Below, piece by piece: positions 22,088 to 33,606 of a stretch of DNA of 64,000 nucleotides. The translations under genes were made by a program, and so were the position numbers. Positions within the stretch are counted from its first letter, which is position 1, and every line of letters starts with the position of its first letter. A model generated the notes under the pieces. It worked only from the letters and a program-made list of their open reading frames with translations, ran no database searches and had not been told where the DNA came from. Origin of the DNA: Phyto melanocephala (taxonomy: Eukaryota; Arthropoda; Insecta; Diptera; Rhinophoridae); contig OW799237.1 in assembly GCA_941918925.1 (NCBI GenBank), forward strand, positions 17,341,201-17,405,200, given 5' to 3'.

Positions 22088-25000
22088 ATGACTTCGCCGT
22101 TCTTGCAAATTGAGAAGCTAGATGAAAAGAATTATGATTCGTGGCATCTGCATATGAAGAGCGTTTTGATTCACAATGGATTGTGGAAGTATGCAAGTGG
22201 TCAACTTAATTGTGAGCCTGGTTGGAATGATGTGCAGAAGGCAGCTTGGGTAACAAGTGATGAAAAGGCGCTCGCTACCATTGTTTTGAGTGTTAAAGGA
22301 ACTGAATTGAATTATATTAAAAAATGTTCAAATTCTGCTGAAGCGTGGAACAAATTAGCTGAAGTACACAAACCTAAAGGACCTATTCAGAAGGTAATGC
22401 TCTATAAACGTTTGATGAATCTCAAGATGGATGACAACGAGAATATGCCCCAGTATTTGAACAAATTCCAGGAATTGCTTGAACAATTAGCTGATGTAGG
22501 TATCGAACTTCAGGATGAGTTACTAGCGATTGTACTCTTATCAAGTTTGCCTAAATTGTATGAACCGTTTATAATTGCAATGGAAACTCGAGATAATTTG
22601 CCATCATTTCAAGTTCTTAAACTAAAATTACTGGAAGAAGGTAATCGCCGAATTAATATGCAGCGAGACGACGAGATAAATGAATCACAACAAGCGTATG
22701 CCGCACGTTCTAATAAAAAGATAAAGAAATGGAACGTAAAACAAGTCAAAGAAAATAAAACCGCTATTGGTAAGTGCTACAATTGCGGTCGTAAAGGTCA
22801 TTACGCACGAGATTGCCGAGATGAGAAGCATATACATCAAAAGACGTGTGCATTAATTGCAGCTGCAAGAGGATTTAAAAATGATGTGTGGTATGTTGAC
22901 AGTGGTGCAACATCTCACATGTGCAATGATAAAAAACTATTCAAAACCCTTAAACAATGTGATGAAAAAATTTATCTTGCCGCTGATAAATGTATAACTG
23001 CTACAGGAAAAGGGGAAGTTGTACTCAAAGGAGACTGTGAGATTCACCTCAAAAATGTCTTATTTGCTCCTGAATTACAAGGTAATTTTATTTCCATAAG
23101 CAAAGCTGTTGAAAATGGTTATACAGCTGTATTTAATTCTGATGGGGTGCAAATAAGGGACAGAGAAGGTTATGTATATATAAGAGCTTTAAAAGAAGAC
23201 AATTTATTTATTTTGCATCTAGAACCCATACAACGTATTTCTGCAGTTAGCAACAATGATATGTTATGGCATTGTCGATACGGCCATTTAAATTTTAATG
23301 ATTTAAATGAAATGTGTAAAAAAGATCTTGTAAATGGCTTGAAAATTTCTATGCAAAAGAAAGTCAACAAATGCCACACATGCATGGTAAGCAAAATTCA
23401 CGTAAAGCCATTTCCAAAAGCAACTGAATCTCGCTCTAAACACGTATTGGAGTTAATTCACTCGGATGTTTGCGGTCCGATAAACGTATCGTCAGTAGGT
23501 AGTTCGAAATATTTTGTCACCTTTATCGATGACAAAACAAGAAATATATTTGTATATTTCATGAAGTCAAAGAATGAAGTATTCGATAAGTTCAAGATTT
23601 TTAAAGAGCATGTTGAACGTCAAACAGGAGAAAAAATTAAAATTCTAAGAAGTGACAATGGACGTGAGTATATAAATAAAACTTTTGATTTATATCTGCA
23701 GGAACATGGTATTTTGCGTCAATTGACAGTAGCATACACACCACAACAAAATGGTGTTGCTGAACGTGCAAACCGCACATTAGTGGAAATGTCAAGATCT
23801 ATGTTAGTACATGCAAAACTCAACAAAAATCTGTGGGCAGAAGCCATTGCTACAGCTGTGTATTTGCGAAATCGTTCTCCTACTAAAGCATTATCAAATA
23901 AAACGCCATATGAAGCATGGCATGGAAGAAAGCCAAAAGTAAGTCATTTGAAGGTTTTTGGATCGTATGCAGTGGCCTTGAATAAACGAAAAAAATCAAA
24001 GTTTGACGCAAAAGGAAAACAATATGTCATGGTTGGCTATTCCAAAGTTGCAAAGGCATATAGGTTGTATGATACAGAAACTCAAACCGTTATTGAGAGA
24101 CGTGATGTAAGTTTTGAAGAAAATACATTTGACAACTATGTTCATCGTGAAGATAATGATAACAACAACAGTGATTTTATAACATTTATTGCTGGTGAAG
24201 ATAAAGCACTATATCCACCATTGCATCGTACAGTCGACGAAGAACCCATCGAAGAAGACGAGAGTGAATTTAACACTGCCGACGAAGAAGAATCCGATGA
24301 AAACACATTATCTGATGACGATATAATGCTAGAAGATGAGTGGCAAGAGGAGAATTTAAATGTCGAAAGTAATGGTCAAGAAGAGTCCAAAAGAGGAAGA
24401 GGCCGTCCTAAAATTATTCGAGATGGTAATCCTGGTAGACCGAAAAAACAGTACAACTTATTGAATGGCTTATCAGCAAAATTAAAAACTATTCCTCAAA
24501 CTCCCGAAGAAGCAATATCTAGTAAAAAGTCTGAAGAATGGAAAAATGCTATGCAGAATGAATTTAAGGTTTTAAAAAAATGCAAAACGTGGGATATTGT
24601 TGATTTGCCTGCTGGAAAAACTGCAATAGGTTGCAAATGGGTTTATGCTATTAAAACAACAAAAGACGGTGATATTGAGCGATACAAAGCAAGGCTTGTG
24701 GCGAAAGGATGCAGCCAGAAGTATGGAGTTAATTATCGTGAAACATTTTCTCCTGTTATACGCTATGCAAATATAAGACTTTTATTTGCTATTGCTGTTA
24801 ACAAGGGTATGTATTTGCACCAAATTGATGTTGTTAGTGCTTATTTAAATGGTGATCTCAACGAGGAAGTCTATATGAAGCAGCCAAAGATGTTCGTTGA
24901 TGAAAACCATCCAAATAAAGTTTTACGGTTACGTAAGTCACTATACGGCCTTAAACAATCTGGTCGTGAGTGGAATAGTAAATTAGATTTGTGTTTGAAA

Positions 25001-26026
25001 AAGATTGGTTTTACAAGTTGTGATAATGAACCATGCTTGTATAAATTAACAGTAGACAACGAACTTGTTTTATTAGCAGTATACGTCGATGATATACTAA
25101 TCGGATGTAGAGATAAAGAAGTTATACAAAAAATTAAGTTTGAAATAGCAACTGAGTTTGACGTTAATGATAAAGGTTCTGTACAACATTTTCTTGGTAT
25201 GGAAATAAACAGAGATAATGAAAAAGGTAATTTAACTGTAAGTAGTACCCATTATATCAAGACATTATTGAAGAAATATAACATGGAACAATGTAAGAAA
25301 GTATCTGTTCCACTTGAGCCTGGTTTTCAAATAGCTTGCGTAAATAACTGTGAAAAAGTAAACATATTGTCATATCAAACTTTGATGGGAGAACTTATGT
25401 ATTTGGCAATTACAACTCGACCTGACATTTTGCATTCAGTAGCAAAGTTATCACAGAGAAATACAGATCCTCATTCTGAACACATGAAAGCAGCTAAGAA
25501 TATATTAAGGTATTTATTTGGAACTATTGATCTTAAACTTAAATATCAATGTAGTCAGCAAGGACTGACAGGATATGCCGATGCTGATTGGGGCGGAAAT
25601 GCTCATGATAGGAAATCATATTCAGGTTTTGCATTTTATTATGGAGACTGTTTGATTTCGTGGGAATCTAAAAAACAGAGTGTGGTTGCATTAAGTAGTA
25701 CTGAAGCGGAATACATTTCAATGTCGAATGCTGCAAGAGAAGCCATTTATTTAAGAAGATTATTGCTTGAACTCGAGTGTGTTGAAGAGGTTCCAGTTTC
25801 ATTAAATGTGGATAATCAAGGTGCTCTAAAATTAGCATCGAATGCTATATTTCACAATCGAAGCAAGCACATTGATATCAAGTTTCATCATATAAGAGAA
25901 CTCATCAACAAGAAAGAAATAAAACTTAAGTATGTAAGCACAGACAACATGGCAGCAGATATTTTTACAAAAAATCTTTCTAAGATTAAACATATGAAAT
26001 TTGTTACTCTTTTGAATATGAATTAA
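22088..26026 (+). CDS. copia-type Gag-Pol polyprotein
   Basis: A single intact 1312-codon frame with the ATG 64 bp after the LTR. Domains in order: copia-type Gag (about residues 1-210); a CCHC zinc knuckle for RNA binding (C230, C233, H238, C243); aspartic protease with DSG at D271; an integrase HHCC zinc site (H395, H400, C429, C432); an integrase core with D460, D523 and E559 (35 residues between the last two, the standard spacing); an acidic linker (about 680-780); reverse transcriptase with catalytic D914 and YVDD at 999-1002; and RNase H with D1165 and E1206. Every catalytic residue I could check is present, so the element could be autonomous. Gag and Pol share one frame with no visible shift; in copia the Gag excess comes from splicing. 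The frame ends 29 bp before the 3' LTR. Confidence 0.97.
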   Translation: MTSPFLQIEKLDEKNYDSWHLHMKSVLIHNGLWKYASGQLNCEPGWNDVQKAAWVTSDEKALATIVLSVKGTELNYIKKCSNSAEAWNKLAEVHKPKGPIQKVMLYKRLMNLKMDDNENMPQYLNKFQELLEQLADVGIELQDELLAIVLLSSLPKLYEPFIIAMETRDNLPSFQVLKLKLLEEGNRRINMQRDDEINESQQAYAARSNKKIKKWNVKQVKENKTAIGKCYNCGRKGHYARDCRDEKHIHQKTCALIAAARGFKNDVWYVDSGATSHMCNDKKLFKTLKQCDEKIYLAADKCITATGKGEVVLKGDCEIHLKNVLFAPELQGNFISISKAVENGYTAVFNSDGVQIRDREGYVYIRALKEDNLFILHLEPIQRISAVSNNDMLWHCRYGHLNFNDLNEMCKKDLVNGLKISMQKKVNKCHTCMVSKIHVKPFPKATESRSKHVLELIHSDVCGPINVSSVGSSKYFVTFIDDKTRNIFVYFMKSKNEVFDKFKIFKEHVERQTGEKIKILRSDNGREYINKTFDLYLQEHGILRQLTVAYTPQQNGVAERANRTLVEMSRSMLVHAKLNKNLWAEAIATAVYLRNRSPTKALSNKTPYEAWHGRKPKVSHLKVFGSYAVALNKRKKSKFDAKGKQYVMVGYSKVAKAYRLYDTETQTVIERRDVSFEENTFDNYVHREDNDNNNSDFITFIAGEDKALYPPLHRTVDEEPIEEDESEFNTADEEESDENTLSDDDIMLEDEWQEENLNVESNGQEESKRGRGRPKIIRDGNPGRPKKQYNLLNGLSAKLKTIPQTPEEAISSKKSEEWKNAMQNEFKVLKKCKTWDIVDLPAGKTAIGCKWVYAIKTTKDGDIERYKARLVAKGCSQKYGVNYRETFSPVIRYANIRLLFAIAVNKGMYLHQIDVVSAYLNGDLNEEVYMKQPKMFVDENHPNKVLRLRKSLYGLKQSGREWNSKLDLCLKKIGFTSCDNEPCLYKLTVDNELVLLAVYVDDILIGCRDKEVIQKIKFEIATEFDVNDKGSVQHFLGMEINRDNEKGNLTVSSTHYIKTLLKKYNMEQCKKVSVPLEPGFQIACVNNCEKVNILSYQTLMGELMYLAITTRPDILHSVAKLSQRNTDPHSEHMKAAKNILRYLFGTIDLKLKYQCSQQGLTGYADADWGGNAHDRKSYSGFAFYYGDCLISWESKKQSVVALSSTEAEYISMSNAAREAIYLRRLLLELECVEEVPVSLNVDNQGALKLASNAIFHNRSKHIDIKFHHIRELINKKEIKLKYVSTDNMAADIFTKNLSKIKHMKFVTLLNMN

Positions 26027-26040
26027 TTAGTTATAGTATA

Positions 26041-26055
26041 AGGTTTAAGAAGGAG
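26041..26055 (+). other. polypurine tract
   Basis: AGGTTTAAGAAGGAG immediately before the 3' LTR; the purine run AAGAAGGAG would prime plus-strand DNA synthesis. Confidence 0.85.
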
Positions 26056-26242
26056 TGTTGAAAATAATACTTTGCATAAAATTATAAACCTCATACTTTA
26101 CGTATTCTAAATTTGTATTTATATAAACATCACAGTTAGCTTTGGTTTTTCTATTAATAACTGAAAAATATTTATTATATTATTCATCAATAAAACTTCG
26201 TTACGTTTAGATTACTTTGAGTTTTCTTTCATTTATCCAACA
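26056..26242 (+). repeat. copia-type 3' LTR
   Basis: 187 bp and nearly identical to the 5' LTR; the only differences I see are a substitution and a one-base indel at AAAATTATAAACC versus AAAATCTAAACC. It ends CCAACA and is followed by the TCAAA duplication. Confidence 0.96.
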
Positions 26243-26247
26243 TCAAA

Positions 26248-27280
26248 CAAATAAAAATACAAAATATAAAAATTTAGAAAATGGAAAATTTTTGATGAAA
26301 ATTTAAAAAAAATTTTTAAATAAATTTAAATACATACATATAAGTATATATATGTATAAATATAATTGTAAATATATTTTATCAACAGGAAAAACGCTAG
26401 AAAGAAGGCATTATTTGATTTGGTATCAATACATCGTATTTTTACAGCTATCAAATGCTAATGGAGTAAGATAAATTGAGTGTGTGTGAACACTTATTTT
26501 AATTGCTCAATCAACACTAAATTGAAACAATTAAAAATATCTGTCTGAACAGGGTACTACGCTTAAAAAAATTACAAAAAAAAATTCTATGCGAAAAAAA
26601 TTATCTAAAAAATATTGAAAGACAAATTATTAAAACTTTTTCTATCAAACAAAAATTTCTATGAAAAATTTTTTGTTAGAAGAAATTTTATTGAATATTT
26701 CTAAAAGAAGGAAACTTTTTAAAAATCTTCAATAAAATGAAAAAATTTATTTTCTTTAAAAAACATAAGATCTAAGATGTTTCGAACATTAAGCAAGACA
26801 ACTAAGTTTTTTGTAATATTTTAAAAATAAAATAAAATTGTTAAAATTAAACAAAAGTTTCCCTAAGAAGAAAAATTAATAAAAATTTTCTACAAAGAAA
26901 AATTGTATTTAAAGTTTTCAATAAGAAGAAGAAAAAGAATCACACATTTTCTATAAGAAAAAAAAATTATCAAAAATTTTTTTAGAAAGAAAAAAATTTA
27001 TCAAAAAATTTCTACAAGAAAAAAAATTATCAAAAATCTTTTATGAGGAAAATTTTTTTTTTAATTTATAATAAAATTAAACAAAAGTTAAATTAGAGGA
27101 AACTTTATCGAAAATATTCTAAACTAACGAAATATCCACTATTTAGCCATCACAAGTCTTACTATTAATGAATACTTATTGCCATTTTTAATTACTAAAT
27201 ATTTTTTTGTTAAAGTTATGAAAACTTCTTTCTCTGGTTATTTTTATTTCGAAAAATAAATAATACTAATAGAACAAATC
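26248..27280. repeat. degenerate A/T-rich ~30-bp repeat region
   Basis: Loose tandem runs of AAAATTTTCTATAAGAAG-like words, for example 26630-27090. No gene seen. It is similar in style to 28730-28887, 29749-29900 and 50300-52230. Confidence 0.5.
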
Positions 27281-27389
27281 GCGGCCATATCTTCTCTCTC
27301 AGCAAAGATTAGTTCTTCTGAGTTTAAAAATTCAGAAAACGCAAACATTACAACAAGACCTAAATAAGTACAAATATTTTCTCCTCTTT

Positions 27390-28300
27390 AATCTTGGATT
27401 AATAAAAATCTATACATATTCCAAAACATAGGAAATACAACAAGTGTCATAAAAGTAAGAAAAAGTAACTTTTTTGGTAGCCCAAATCAATAATCACTAA
27501 TTTTAAAGATTCTATGTATACAAACATAGAAAATGCAAAAAGTACAATAATCTACTTTAATATACCTTTTGTGTCTCCCTTATTAAATTCAACTAAACTT
27601 AAATCAGTAGTCCCTGATCTTGAAAACCTAAATTAATAAAAGTTGAATATACAAAAAAAAAGTACCTTTTTGTTACCCATAACATTTTCAGTCTCACCAC
27701 GCTTCATAAACATAGAAAATACAAAAAGTACAATATATTGACTTAAATGTACCTTTTGTGTCTCCCTTGTCAAATTCATTCTCAACTTAAATCAGTAGTC
27801 TCTGATTTTAAAAATCTATACAAAATACAAAAAAAAGTACCTTTTTGTCACCCATAACATTTCCAGTCTCACCACGTATCAAAAGTAACTAATTTTTAAA
27901 TGCTAGCTTCATAAACCATGAATATACAAAAAGTACCACAAAAATGCGCTAAATTACATTTTTTACCGCCCGTAACATTTTTAGGCTCATCTCGGATCAA
28001 AAGTGATTAATTACAAAAATCTACCCTTAAAAACGTAGAAAATATAAAAAGTACCATTAAAATCCAAATAAGTACCTTTTAGATTAACTAATATATTTTT
28101 GATCTCAACTTAGATCAGTAGTCCCTAATATCAAAAATCTATATTTATAATCGTAAAAAGAAACCATTAACTTTGGAAAAATTACCTCTTGGGTGGCCTT
28201 TAAATTTTTCTATCTCACCTCGGATCGATACTCTCTAATTTCAAAATTATTTAAAAAAAGAAAAAGTACTTTTTTGGTTTTCTATATTGATGTAAAAATT
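27390..28300 (+). repeat. ~100-bp degenerate tandem repeat
   Basis: The landmark CATAGAAAATACAAAAAGTAC and close variants recur near 27418, 27520, 27640, 27708, 27820, 27910, 28030 and 28150. Alternating words such as CACCTCGGATC and AGTAGTCTCTAATTT recur between them. Spacing is roughly 90-120 bp and the units are diverged. Confidence 0.65.
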
Positions 28301-28887
28301 TAAAGTTTAAAATGTTTAAATATCTACTTATTAGGCATTAAAATATTTGAATGAGATGATTTTATATGAATATATCTTATCTTTTTTAATATGCTCTCAA
28401 AAGTACCAAACAGTTTTCCCCTTCTACCCTCCTAGTTTTACAAAATTTCATAATTTTTTATATCTGGTGAAATTCGTTTTACAATATTTTTGAAAATCGG
28501 CCCTGTAATTAGCAATTATACATATTTTCTCGTGTTTGTCCTTTTTTAATCTAAAAGTTTCTAAAAATTACACCTGTCCTGTTGAACCCTTAAAAATGGA
28601 ATTTCTTAAAATCCCTTCTCAGTTAAAGAGGGAATCCATTGTACAAACTTCATGTTTTTCGCTCTTTGAGTTTTGGGCTGTATAAAGATCAACCAGTCAG
28701 TCAGTTACTCTTTCATACATACAGATAGATGATGAAAACTGATCAAAAGTTTTCTGTAAGAAGAAACTTTATTATAAATATTTTTAAAGAAGAAAATTTA
28801 CGAAAAATTATATTTAAAAAAACAAATTTATCGAAGGAATTTTATAATTTATCAAATGTTTTGTATAGGAAAGAAATTTTTCGACAA

Positions 28888-29748
28888 TCTATATATATAA
28901 AAGTAAAACTCTGTGTGTGTGTTAGCTATAGACTCTGAAACTGTAAAACCGATCGGGCTCAAACTTTGGTAAGTTGGTGTACACATACCAGGGAGTGTTT
29001 ATGGGTGAAAAAAAGTGGGCGGGGTCACGCCCATAAAAAATTAGTTATCAGTTTTAGCTACTTGCACTTGACCGATTTTTCTGAAAATTTGCACACATAT
29101 CGAGCTGTCATGACTAAAAAATTTCGTGATAAGAAAAGTGGGCGTGGCCACGTCCCTAAAAAAGTTTTAATTTTGAGGTACTTGCACTGGACCGATTTTT
29201 CTGAAACTTTGCACACATATTAAGCTCTCATGACTTTATAATTTCGTGATTAAAAAAGTGGGCGAGGCCACGCCCCTAAAAAAAGTTTTAATTTTGAAGT
29301 ACTTGCACTGGACCGATTTTTTTAAAACTTTGCACACACACTAAGCTGTCATGACTTTACAATTTCGTGATTAGAAAAGTGGGCAGTGCCACGCCCATAA
29401 CAAAAAGTTATCATTTTGAGGTACTTGCACTGGACCGATTTTTCTGAAACTTTGCACACATATTGAGCTGTTATGACTTTACAATTTCGTGATTAGAAAA
29501 GTGGGCAGGGCTACGCCCATAAAAGCAATTATAATTTTTAGGAACTTGCACTGGTCCGATTCTTCTGAAACTTTGCACACATATTGAGCTGTTATGACTT
29601 TACAATTTCGTGATTAGAAAAGTGGGCAATGCCACGCCCATAGCAAAAAAATAAAAATTTTTAGGTTTTTGCACTTGATATTCAATTAAAATTTAGAATG
29701 CATTTCGATTCATTAAGGGGCGTAGCAACGCGCGCCGGGTTTGGCTAG
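28888..29748 (+). mobile_element. non-autonomous Helitron
   Basis: 861 bp from TCTATATATATAAAAGTAAA to GGGTTTGGCTAG. It has the Helitron hallmarks: 5' TC, 3' CTAG preceded by a G/C-rich segment with hairpin potential (29716-29738, GGCG...CGCC), no target duplication, and insertion between A (28887) and T (29749). The flanking DNA on both sides is the same A/T-rich repeat, so the empty site is easy to imagine. It has no Rep/helicase gene; the interior is mainly about five tandem 121-bp units. It would need a full-length Helitron elsewhere. Confidence 0.82.
29010..29670 (+). repeat. ~121-bp tandem repeats inside the Helitron
   Basis: CTTGCAC(T)GGACCGATTTTT recurs at about 29062, 29179, 29303, 29424 and 29545. 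Each unit also has CTGAAACTTTGCACACATAT and a GTGGGC..GCCACGCCC palindrome-like block. The short ORF at 28966-29223 is a by-product of the repeat. Confidence 0.85.
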
Positions 29749-31800
29749 TTCTCTATAAGAAGTAAATTAAATATATATTTCTTTAAAAAATAAATTTATT
29801 GAAAGTTTTCTTGAAGAAGAAAATTAAACCAAAATTTTCTATAATGATAAACTGCATCAAAAATGTATTAAAAGTTATTTATAAAATAATTTTATTTTGA
29901 ATATAAGATTTTTTGGAATTTTTTTTTTTTAAAGAAAATTTTTTGTCAACAAAATCTGTATTATGTTTTGTAAATCATAGTATTTTTTCAACTTTCATTT
30001 GTTATCACCTTTTTGTTTTGTCGTTTACCCCCCATGGTGTATTCATCATTTTTCACAAAACACGTTTCATAATTAAATGAAAATTTCAATTAATTTTCCA
30101 ACAATTAATTTCTCATAAACCATTAAATTCATGAAATATGCTAAAGTTGAACACAATAAACTAAAAATATCATTATGAAAATGTCAACAAACAAAAAACA
30201 CCATTATCCCTAAACACTTTTTCTGTGATTATGTGTAAAATGAATATTCATTATATGTTAAAAAGGGTATAGAGTTTAAATATAAAATTTTTCTGACGTC
30301 TAGCAGTGTTGCCAGCATCCAACAATGGCCTGTGTGTATGAACAATAAAGAAAATTTCACAATAGCACAATATATTGACAAAAGCCAGCGTAGACATTAT
30401 TATGGAAATCTCGCTGAAGAGGAAGAACTATGTGTGGTACAACCCAGTGAACATTTTTGGCAAATTAAGTCAAATTTTCATCATGAATCTTTTAGTTTAT
30501 TTTCATTTGATATTGTTCGTTGGTGTACATATACATTTCTCGCCTAAAATTTATATTCTATAGAAATATGATGCCAACAGTTGCCATGTTAATACACATT
30601 ACACAATTATCAAGTTAAACGACAACAACAAGCATCCTTTATTAACAACTAAATACCTCGTAGACTCAGACTACAAAAAAAAGCTGGATCATCCATCCAC
30701 TAACAGAAACAACAGCAAATTTTAACACACAGCCATGTGAAAAACGTTCTTAATATTATATTGACATTTTACCGCCGTCGGTTGCCATTGACGCCATATA
30801 AAAATCACACCTTCATAAACATGCCTTAAATACTAGTTGCCAGGCAGTTAAGAAGTACTATTTTTAGCGTTAGTAGTACATTATTTACAAGACTACAACA
30901 ATTTGGTTCAGTGCTTTTGTCATTTTTCCATTACTGTTCAACTCATCAACTGCAACATTAAGCGTTTAAAATGGTTTGTGAAATATTTGTGAAGAACTCA
31001 GGTACTCAGTCCGAATTTCCAAGATGTAGACGGTTTGTTTTTGGAGTTTTGTTTGCGAATATACCAGAGCCAGAATGTTTAAGAAATTACTATACCAATA
31101 ATTACTTTTACCAACAGCATTACCAATAACGTGTTTATAATTCACATCAACATTTAAAATGTTTTTCTACCTTTTGACTTTTGTTGTGTATTAAAATATT
31201 TTAACCAATCAATCATTCCCTGAAAACATTTAGGATATTCACTTAACATACTATTAAGTCTATTTGAAATAATTTTCTAAAATTTAAATTTGAAATGGTT
31301 AAATATATTGTTGTTGTTAATTAAAATTAAATCAAATAAATTTATACAATATAATAGTCCGAAGTGTACGTACAGAAGGACAAACGGATGGAAAGACGCA
31401 CTTAGCTAATTCAATTCATCTGTCTATAAGGAATCTGAATAATATTCTAGAAATTACAAACGTAATAACATACAATTGGGGGATTCAAATGGTTGTCATA
31501 AAGTCATATGTTTTTATATATGACTCATAATTTAGTGTGCTATATTAAATTTGAGTCAGCTGTTTAAAAAGAAGCAGTTATAGGTACTTAAATTAAAAAT
31601 TTCAAAAACGAGTGCAAAAACGAAAATAATAATGGGTTTGTGCGAAAATTATCGTAATTGTAATTGTAATGACTGGCTCAAGTAGGTATAAACATAATTG
31701 CATCTGTTTGAATTTGAATGAACCTTTTTCTAGGTGATGAATACAAGGAAAAACAGGCTAATAAATGTTTTTAATAAACATTGCTTGCTAGTTTGCTTAT
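29749..31800. other. no gene seen
   Basis: Degenerate A/T-rich repeat to about 29900, then A/T-rich DNA. Short overlapping ORFs near 30332-30563 have no recognised motif. Confidence 0.45.
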
Positions 31801-31804
31801 TAAT

Positions 31805-31975
31805 CGCAGAAGTGCATACCCTGAGGTCCCGAAATCTGATACGTGGCAGCAAAGCGTGTTAAGAATCTTTTACGATAATCGATTTAATCAGATGGTTCGG
31901 GTTCGACCGGAAGAATTTGTGTATATAATGGCTTAAATAAAAGACAATGATGTATTTAATTCAAGTCCAAAAACG
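31805..31975 (+). pseudogene. possible PIF/Harbinger transposase remnant
   Basis: A frame reading YPEVPKSDTWQQSVLRIF, then RFNQMVRVRPEEFVYIMA, a stop, and IKDNDVF resembles the N-terminal helical region typical of PIF/Harbinger-type nucleases, where an R(F/Y)xxxxR(M/V)xxxxFxxI pattern is usual. No catalytic Asp/Glu residues or inverted ends are seen. The match is short and may be chance. Confidence 0.33.
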
Positions 31976-32557
31976 GCACATATATTTTTAAACACTGGGA
32001 TTTTTATTTTTTACTTATTTAAAAGTTATAAAAATGTAATTAAGTGTGATGTTTTAAAACTGTGCAAAATGTTAAGCCATACGAACAAACTTTTTGTACA
32101 CATACTTATATCATATATCAATGACAACGACGTGTGAATATTATCGCTGGCTCGAGTAAAGAGTTTCAGTCGTTCGGCTCAGATTTCTTATCAAAAGTTA
32201 TGACAAAACAATAAACATAGAACAACAATTCTTAAAATTTTTGGACTTTCTTCTTTGAAGTACAACAGCAATTTCTTTAAACTAGTATAAAATATTAGCA
32301 CATTATGACAAAATGACTTGATAGCATGCCGTTCGAATCCCCCAAATATAAAAAGAAATATGACTATATGACATTAGAGTTTACTTTGTTAATGTCCCAA
32401 TTACTTATAGTAATAATAATGTAAAATCTGTATTGTTCTTGTTGTAGCCATAAACAGTTTAACATTACAAATAATTTACTAGCACTAAAATAACACTACA
32501 CTGAATGTGAAGTTTTTAGTTAATAATAATAATTGTATTATATTTCCGAAATCACTA

Positions 32558-33604
32558 CACGCAAAGAAAAAACATGGTTGTGGTAATAATAATCGAGGAG
32601 CAACATACTATGATTGAATTGTATGATTGTAGTTAAAACATATTATGGTTGCCAATTATCATTATTATGTTTAATTAAAGTATCATGCAATTATCATACC
32701 AGGACTAAAACAAAATTTTTGTTTTTTTCTAAAACACATTTTATTTTAACAAAAATAAATATCTACGCAAGATTCTGAGCGTGAATTTGTACTCAACAAT
32801 CTCCAACATTCACCTGTGGTCAGAAGCTAGCCAGCAACCGCCCCAGCATAAATCAGACTTGTAAACCATTAGGCTACATAGCAAAACAATATTTAGAGTA
32901 AAATCCACATGGCCGGCATCGACATTAAATTTCAATTGGAACGAAATTGAACATCGTGTAGTAGATATAGAATATTAGAACGAACTTGCTTCGGCCCAAT
33001 GGCGATTGTAGGAGTTTAAAGAAACAAATGTATTAAATATACATTTATAATAAATTATTTAGCTTATTTTTCGTAATTACTTTTTTAAATATAACTTTTT
33101 CTATAATTTTTGGAACATTTTATTGTTTATTTTAATTATTTCCTAAAATTTTTTAAAATTTTTATATACTTTTTGTACATGTCAAACTTTTGAATAATAG
33201 AAATTCATTTAACAAGAAGAAGAACGTTTGAAAAAAAAATTATGATTAAAACGTATCATATCGTGATTACCTTTGTAATCTTACTGTTGTTTCGATTATC
33301 ATTAAATAGTTATTTGTAATTTTAAATGGCTTTGAATATAATGTTATTTTGTAGAGACATGATACAATTTTTTTTTCTTAATAATTTCGTAAATCATACT
33401 ATTTTAAAATAAGAACCATATCTAAGTTTTTATAAAAAGCACACATTAAATGATAAAATTCAAACAAATAATTTGTTATTGTGACCAAAAAAATTATAAA
33501 AAATAACTAAAATAACTATTACTTCTTTTCGATAACCAAATATTGTTATGGAGAATATAATATGACCGTCGTGATCATATCGTACCATGATTTTTCTTTG
33601 CGTG
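32558..33604. mobile_element. TA-flanked inverted-repeat element (MITE-like)
   Basis: 1047 bp with ends CACGCAAAGAAAAAACATGG at left and, on the other strand, CACGCAAAGAAAAATCATGG at right, one mismatch in 20. Both sides are flanked by TA (32556-32557 and 33605-33606). Sub-terminal sequence near both ends is rich in ATCAT/ATGAT words. No transposase frame is visible. The TA duplication fits Tc1/mariner-superfamily machinery, though the short ends do not identify a family. A G/C-richer block at 32766-32880 looks like a separate insertion. Confidence 0.7.
32766..32885 (-). repeat. possible tRNA-like insertion in the TA-flanked element
   Basis: On the minus strand GTAGCCTAATGG resembles a polymerase III A box and GGTTGCTGG could be a damaged B-box region. 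The block is less A/T-rich than its surroundings. The B box does not match the consensus, so this is weak. Confidence 0.25.
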
Positions 33605-33606
33605 TA

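Larger units (their letters stand above)
21838..26242 (+). mobile_element. complete copia-type LTR retrotransposon
   Basis: 4405 bp, bounded by near-identical LTRs and by the 5-bp direct repeat TCAAA (21833-21837 and 26243-26247), a canonical integrase footprint. Order: 5' LTR, primer-binding site, a 64-bp leader, one gag-pol frame, polypurine tract, 3' LTR. In the copia/Pseudoviridae type, integrase precedes reverse transcriptase, as here. The LTRs differ at about two positions and the frame is uninterrupted, both signs of recent insertion. The element is shorter than Drosophila copia (about 5.1 kb), mostly because of shorter LTRs and leader. Confidence 0.97.
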
